From: an uncultured Oscillospiraceae bacterium
Lineage (GTDB): Bacteria; Bacillota; Clostridia; Oscillospirales; Acutalibacteraceae
Reading direction: 5' to 3'
Length of the DNA stretch: 8,485 nucleotides
Assembly: GCA_900553525.1 (NCBI GenBank)
Contig: USDZ01000066.1
Location: 1-8,485, forward strand
How positions within the stretch are numbered: the first letter of the stretch is position 1; each line of letters opens with the position of its first letter. Below, piece after piece: positions 5,857 to 8,485 of this stretch. The position numbers and the translations under genes were made by a program. The notes beneath the pieces were generated by a model. It was not told the DNA's origin. It saw only the letters and a list, made by a program, of their open reading frames with translations, and ran no database searches.

Positions 5857-6990
5857 ATGATGAGAAAATTTGGGCTAACAGGAAGAGTCTGCTTGTGTAT
5901 GGTAGCCGTCCTTATTTCCGGGTGCTCTGCCCAAACAGAGAGGGATTCACCATCTGCCTTATCCGCAGATCCGGAAATCATACAATCACAGTCATACGGG
6001 GAGCAACAATCGGCGACACTTCCAATGCTGCAAGAGGAATCCGAAGTTCGCAACGGCACCTCTGAGGCTACGTTGGCCACCCCGTCCGATTTCCCGGAAA
6101 GTTATGATTACGGAACTGGCCGCATGGAAGATTGGGGCTCCGGCACGCGCAATGAACGCCTGCCGGAACCAGAAGGCAATGAAACCGTTTTGAATACGGC
6201 TCCGGATCTCACTAAAATCCAAGCCTTGTATTTATGGGAGGAAGGAAACGTCCCGGCCCAGAGAGAAGCCTCCCAAGCCATGACGGGATATTTCGACGAG
6301 CCGGATTTCCGCCCTTACCTGACGGCCATCCCGGTGCGAGAAGGGACAGAAGTGAAAGGCGCGGTGGTGCTGTTGGCGGGTGGCGCTTTTCAGATGCGTT
6401 CCAATTACACGGACACCCTGCCTACCGCCGCCCATCTGCGGGAATTCGGTTTTCAAACCTTTATCGTGGATTATAGGCTGAGGCCCTACACCCAACAGGA
6501 AGGGGCGCTGGATGTGGCCCGCGCGGTGCGGTTCATCCGAAAGAATGCCGATGCTTATGGTATCGACCCCAATGACATCGCTGTGATGGGTTACTCTGCC
6601 GGAGGTATCCAGGCCGGCGAATTTTTCCTGAACTTTGACGAGAATGTCCTCCCAACGGCACTGGAACCGGACTACACCCCTGATGAGTTGGATGCGATTC
6701 CCGCCCACGCCTCCGCCGCAGGTATGATCTATTCCTTCTATGGCAGGCTCAGCGTGGCGTCGATGGACGAGGAAGAGCTGCGCTCCGGGGATCTGCCGCC
6801 CACTTTCTACTGCTATGGCACGGAAGATCCTTTCTATCGTCAATTTGAGGCCCAGTATGCCCTGATGCAGGATGTGGGTGTTATCCGCAAACGGATCGTT
6901 TTACAGGATTGGCCCCACGGCTTCGGCGGCGATGGCGGATGGGTGGAGGATTATGCCCAATGGCTGGAACAAGTTTTTTCATTAAATTGA
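5857..6990 (+). CDS. Lipoprotein alpha/beta hydrolase (BD-FAE/acetyl xylan esterase-like)
   Basis: A 377-residue predicted surface lipoprotein with an esterase domain. The signal peptide ends in lipobox I-S-G-C (Cys23). Residues 24 to about 115 are a polar Ser/Glu/Pro linker, longer than usual. The hydrolase domain has an oxyanion strand VLLAGGAF (171-178), where relatives have HGG or PGGG, and then FIVDYRLRP (202-210). DVARAVRFIRKNADAYGIDP (219-238) leads to the nucleophile elbow GYSAGG with Ser247. The acid is D324 in YGTEDPF and the histidine H354 in WPHGFGG. The DVxRAxRxxRxxAxxxGIDPxxIxVMGxSAGG layout is characteristic of hemicellulose feruloyl/acetyl esterase relatives. The ATG at 5857 has GAGGGAG 9 bases upstream. 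It follows the other hydrolase by 19 bases; the two differ in motif sequence and in domain order details, so they are not recent duplicates. An ester substrate is inferred, identity unknown. Confidence 0.9.
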   Translation: MMRKFGLTGRVCLCMVAVLISGCSAQTERDSPSALSADPEIIQSQSYGEQQSATLPMLQEESEVRNGTSEATLATPSDFPESYDYGTGRMEDWGSGTRNERLPEPEGNETVLNTAPDLTKIQALYLWEEGNVPAQREASQAMTGYFDEPDFRPYLTAIPVREGTEVKGAVVLLAGGAFQMRSNYTDTLPTAAHLREFGFQTFIVDYRLRPYTQQEGALDVARAVRFIRKNADAYGIDPNDIAVMGYSAGGIQAGEFFLNFDENVLPTALEPDYTPDELDAIPAHASAAGMIYSFYGRLSVASMDEEELRSGDLPPTFYCYGTEDPFYRQFEAQYALMQDVGVIRKRIVLQDWPHGFGGDGGWVEDYAQWLEQVFSLN

Positions 6991-6997
6991 AAGGAGG
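6991..6997 (+). promoter_or_regulatory. Strong ribosome binding site before a TTG start
   Basis: AAGGAGG lies 8 bases before the TTG at 7006, right after the stop of the upstream hydrolase gene. It is near-consensus and is the reason to accept TTG as the start: the protein then begins MKVLLVNGSPH, exactly the family's opening strand and phosphate loop. Confidence 0.85.
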
Positions 6998-7005
6998 GCG
7001 GTCCC

Positions 7006-7647
7006 TTGAAAGTTTTACTGGTTAATGGGAGCCCGCATAGAGAAGGATGCACCTACACGGCCTTGTGCGCAGTATCCGATGCGCTGAATCAAAACAGTAT
7101 CGATATCGATATTTTCTGGATTGGCAACAAACCGCTCTCCGGCTGTACGGCCTGCCATAAATGCAGCGCCTTAAACCGCTGTATCTTCAAAGACAGCGTG
7201 AATGACTTTATGGATTTGGCCGGGGACTACGATGGTTTTGTATTTGGCACGCCGGTTCACTGGGCAGGGGCATCGGGAGCGATCACTTCCTTTTTAGACA
7301 GAGCCTTTTATGCAGACCGAAACGGCGGCGGAAAACGCTTTTATTTGAAACCGGCAGCGGCTGTGATTTCCGCACGCCGGGCGGGCACGACAGCCACTTG
7401 GGATCAGATGAACAAATATTTTGGCCTGATGCAGATGCCCATTATAACTTCCCGTTACTGGAACATGGTACACGGGACAACGCCGGAAGAAGTCGAGCGG
7501 GATTTGGAAGGCATGCAGACCATGCGGATTCTCGGACACAACATGGCCTATTTTCTAAAATGTAAAGACGTGGGCAGCAAACTTGTTCCCATGCCGCCCC
7601 AGGAAGAGTGTGTCTATACCAACTTTATTCGAAGGAATCTCGAATAA
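7006..7647 (+). CDS. NADPH-dependent FMN reductase / iron-sulfur flavoprotein-like protein
   Basis: A 213-residue cytoplasmic flavodoxin-fold oxidoreductase. The opening KVLLVNGSPHREGCTY (2-17) is the strand plus FMN-phosphate loop (GSP-x(4)-T type). Residues 47-59 carry C-x2-C-x2-C-x5-C (C47, C50, C53, C59). This spacing fits the compact 4Fe-4S motif of iron-sulfur flavoproteins (CX2CX2CX4-7C), so it may be an Isf-like electron carrier. Some relatives with similar cysteines are simple NAD(P)H:flavin or quinone reductases, so cluster binding is not proved. FGTPVHWAGASGAITSFLDR (78-97) is the conserved flavin-contacting loop and dimer helix. The C-terminal part (after about 140) is helical and less conserved. 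It starts at TTG, 15 bases after the hydrolase, and is the last gene of the operon; a terminator follows 47 bases after its stop. Confidence 0.9.
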   Translation: MKVLLVNGSPHREGCTYTALCAVSDALNQNSIDIDIFWIGNKPLSGCTACHKCSALNRCIFKDSVNDFMDLAGDYDGFVFGTPVHWAGASGAITSFLDRAFYADRNGGGKRFYLKPAAAVISARRAGTTATWDQMNKYFGLMQMPIITSRYWNMVHGTTPEEVERDLEGMQTMRILGHNMAYFLKCKDVGSKLVPMPPQEECVYTNFIRRNLE

Positions 7648-7694
7648 AGCCCGCAGCAGGAGGCGGTCAACGTAAAGCCCCAAACAATCGGGAA

Positions 7695-7724
7695 ATCCTA
7701 ACAGATAGCTGTGGGATATTTTTT
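7695..7724 (+). terminator. Rho-independent terminator of the plus-strand operon
   Basis: ATCCT-A-ACAG (7695-7704) pairs with CTGT-GGGAT (7709-7717) around the loop ATAG, giving nine pairs including one T-G, with one bulged A. An A and then six T's follow (7719-7724). The T run is on the plus-strand side only, so it fits the flavoprotein gene ending at 7647 and not the convergent minus-strand unit. Confidence 0.75.
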
Positions 7725-7778
7725 GACGCAGCTCATGGCCCTTTGATGAGTGGCTCGGCATGGGCATGTTTGAGCGGT
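7725..7778. other. Remaining convergent intergenic spacer
   Basis: The 131-base spacer between the two convergent stops (7648-7778) holds the operon terminator. The rest, 7725-7778, has short complementary words (CTCAT at 7733-7737 with ATGAG at 7746-7750) but no T-rich tail on the minus strand. I see no clear terminator for the minus-strand unit and no supported gene, although several frames are open across it. Confidence 0.5.
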
Positions 7779-8180
7779 TTATGATAAAACATAGGGTATC
7801 CAGTAAAAGGCTACGCCTGCAGCAAGAAGCAGAATGCCCGCTATCCAATAATAGTTGGATAAAGCATTGGTGGTTCCGTAGATATCCAATATTCCCCGCA
7901 CGATACTCCCCACTGTGAGTGTTGCTATTCCGGAATGATAGAGATTTCGCGAAAGGCTATTTGGATATCTTTGGGTACCCGTAAAGCTCATTATCAGGAA
8001 TGGCAGCGTCCCGCCTACAAGAGGAAAGCCGAAAGCATAGATCATATAGAAAGAATACACTCCATGGCCGAAAATTTCATATATCGCCCCGAAAAGCGCA
8101 CAAAAAAGGGAGGCCAATAGATACGTCAAGGCCGCCTTTGCCCATTTTCTCTGCAATCGGTCAGTATCCGATGTATACAA
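7779..8180 (-). CDS. Small four-helix membrane protein, unknown function
   Basis: I do not recognise a named family. The 133-residue product is strongly hydrophobic, with four likely membrane helices at about 15-36, 42-65, 81-100 and 108-130. The N terminus is short and charged (RLQRKWAK), the loop between helices 2 and 3 is polar (GTQRYPNSLSRN), and the loop between 3 and 4 contains DIYGTTNALSN. Segments such as FGAIYEIFGHGVYSFYM and FPLVGGTLPFL, with conserved-looking Gly and aromatic residues, argue for a real protein. The start is a TTG at 8180, inside the last codons of the phosphodiester glycosidase gene (20-base overlap), with AAAGGAG 11 bases upstream. A later TTG near 8156 would shorten it by eight residues. 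Overlap implies co-transcription and perhaps a joint role at the envelope. No function is claimed. Confidence 0.78.
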   Translation of the reverse strand: MYTSDTDRLQRKWAKAALTYLLASLFCALFGAIYEIFGHGVYSFYMIYAFGFPLVGGTLPFLIMSFTGTQRYPNSLSRNLYHSGIATLTVGSIVRGILDIYGTTNALSNYYWIAGILLLAAGVAFYWIPYVLS

Positions 8181-8485
8181 TATCGCTCACGCTCCTTTCC
8201 TGGATGCTTCTGCCGTTCGTAGTCGGGTTGTTGACGATTTCCCCGTTAAAATACATCGTGGAGGAACCGCCGCCATCCAGATTATAGGCCGTTTTCGCAC
8301 CGATAGACTGCATGAACTCCGCCAGATCATGAAGGGAAAGGCCTGCGCTCTCATCCGTTCTGCCATCGGAGACCACAAACAGATAGTGTCCTTCCTCCAC
8401 AATTCCGATTGCGGTACGCGGATTGCTCGTTTTGGCCTTGCCGACCTCTTCGCTCTCAGTGACCGAAACCCGGCCGTCCATCACC
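8161..8485 (-). CDS. Phosphodiester glycosidase (NAGPA) domain protein, partial
   Basis: C-terminal 107 residues of a phosphodiester glycosidase family protein (NAGPA domain, related to the human uncovering enzyme). In bacteria the domain is usually on exported or membrane-anchored proteins that act on cell-envelope glycans or remain uncharacterised. The frame runs off the right edge, so the GTG at its visible beginning is internal and more than half of a typical protein is missing. Visible marks, counted from that GTG, are NPRTAIGI at 21-28, VVSDGR at 37-42, the helix GLSLHDLAEFM at 48-58, the catalytic-core signature NLDGGGSSTM at 68-77 and RSVSDIV at 97-103, closing the domain. Together they cover the conserved C-terminal half of the domain in order. 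The stop lies inside the next gene, a small membrane protein. Signal peptide and other domains cannot be seen. Confidence 0.92.
   Translation of the reverse strand, partial: VMDGRVSVTESEEVGKAKTSNPRTAIGIVEEGHYLFVVSDGRTDESAGLSLHDLAEFMQSIGAKTAYNLDGGGSSTMYFNGEIVNNPTTNGRSIQERSVSDIVYIGY
8192..8198 (-). promoter_or_regulatory. Ribosome binding site for the membrane protein, inside the upstream gene
   Basis: On the minus strand AAAGGAG lies 11 bases before the TTG at 8180 and within codons of the phosphodiester glycosidase gene. It supports the overlapping TTG start and translation linked to the upstream gene. Confidence 0.6.

Noticed and set aside
7098..7111. Perfect 14-base palindrome TATCGATATCGATA
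   Set aside because: It lies inside the flavoprotein gene and is explained by the codons for Ile-Asp-Ile-Asp in a beta strand; nothing suggests an operator.
7555..7848. Minus-strand open frame spanning the convergent spacer
   Set aside because: It overlaps the 3' ends of two better supported genes, has no Shine-Dalgarno-led start, and has no motif I recognise.

Overview
The window reads as a chromosomal piece of a Gram-positive anaerobe of the class Clostridia, probably a gut Oscillospiraceae or Lachnospiraceae relative; this is an inference. The evidence is base composition moderately above half G+C, strong AGGAGG-type ribosome binding sites, lipoprotein signal peptides followed by long acidic Ser/Glu/Pro-rich linkers, TTG and GTG starts, and a gene set (Fe-dependent alcohol dehydrogenase, aldo/keto reductases, small flavoproteins) common in that group. 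No rRNA, tRNA, CRISPR array, insertion sequence or phage gene is visible.

Plus strand, 1 to 7647: nine genes run head to tail in what looks like one operon. In order they are an iron-dependent alcohol dehydrogenase (5' end outside the window), a flavodoxin-like lipoprotein, two aldo/keto reductases of different subfamilies, a flavin-binding split-barrel protein, a stand-alone RibD-C/DHFR-fold reductase, two lipoprotein alpha/beta hydrolases and an FMN-reductase-type flavoprotein with a four-cysteine motif. Genes 5-6 and 6-7 overlap by four bases (ATGA and GTGA), most other gaps are under 65 bases, and the longest is 107 bases. A GC-rich hairpin after the second aldo/keto reductase may act as an internal attenuator. 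A rho-independent terminator at 7695-7724 closes the operon.

Minus strand, 8485 to 7779: a convergent unit holds the C-terminal part of a phosphodiester glycosidase (NAGPA) domain protein, entering from the right edge, and an overlapping small four-helix membrane protein of unknown function.

Working together (inference): three products are predicted surface lipoproteins (two esterase-like hydrolases and a flavodoxin), and the rest are cytoplasmic NAD(P)H- or flavin-dependent reductases acting on carbonyl or similar groups. This would fit a module that cleaves an ester outside the cell and reduces the released aldehyde, ketone, quinone or enone inside, or a carbonyl/electrophile detoxification operon. 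No transporter, regulator or promoter is visible, so the inducing substrate cannot be read from this window. I see no defence system, secretion system or other clearly new machinery. The least explained items are the exported flavodoxin, the two-hydrolase pair and the small membrane protein tied to the NAGPA protein.
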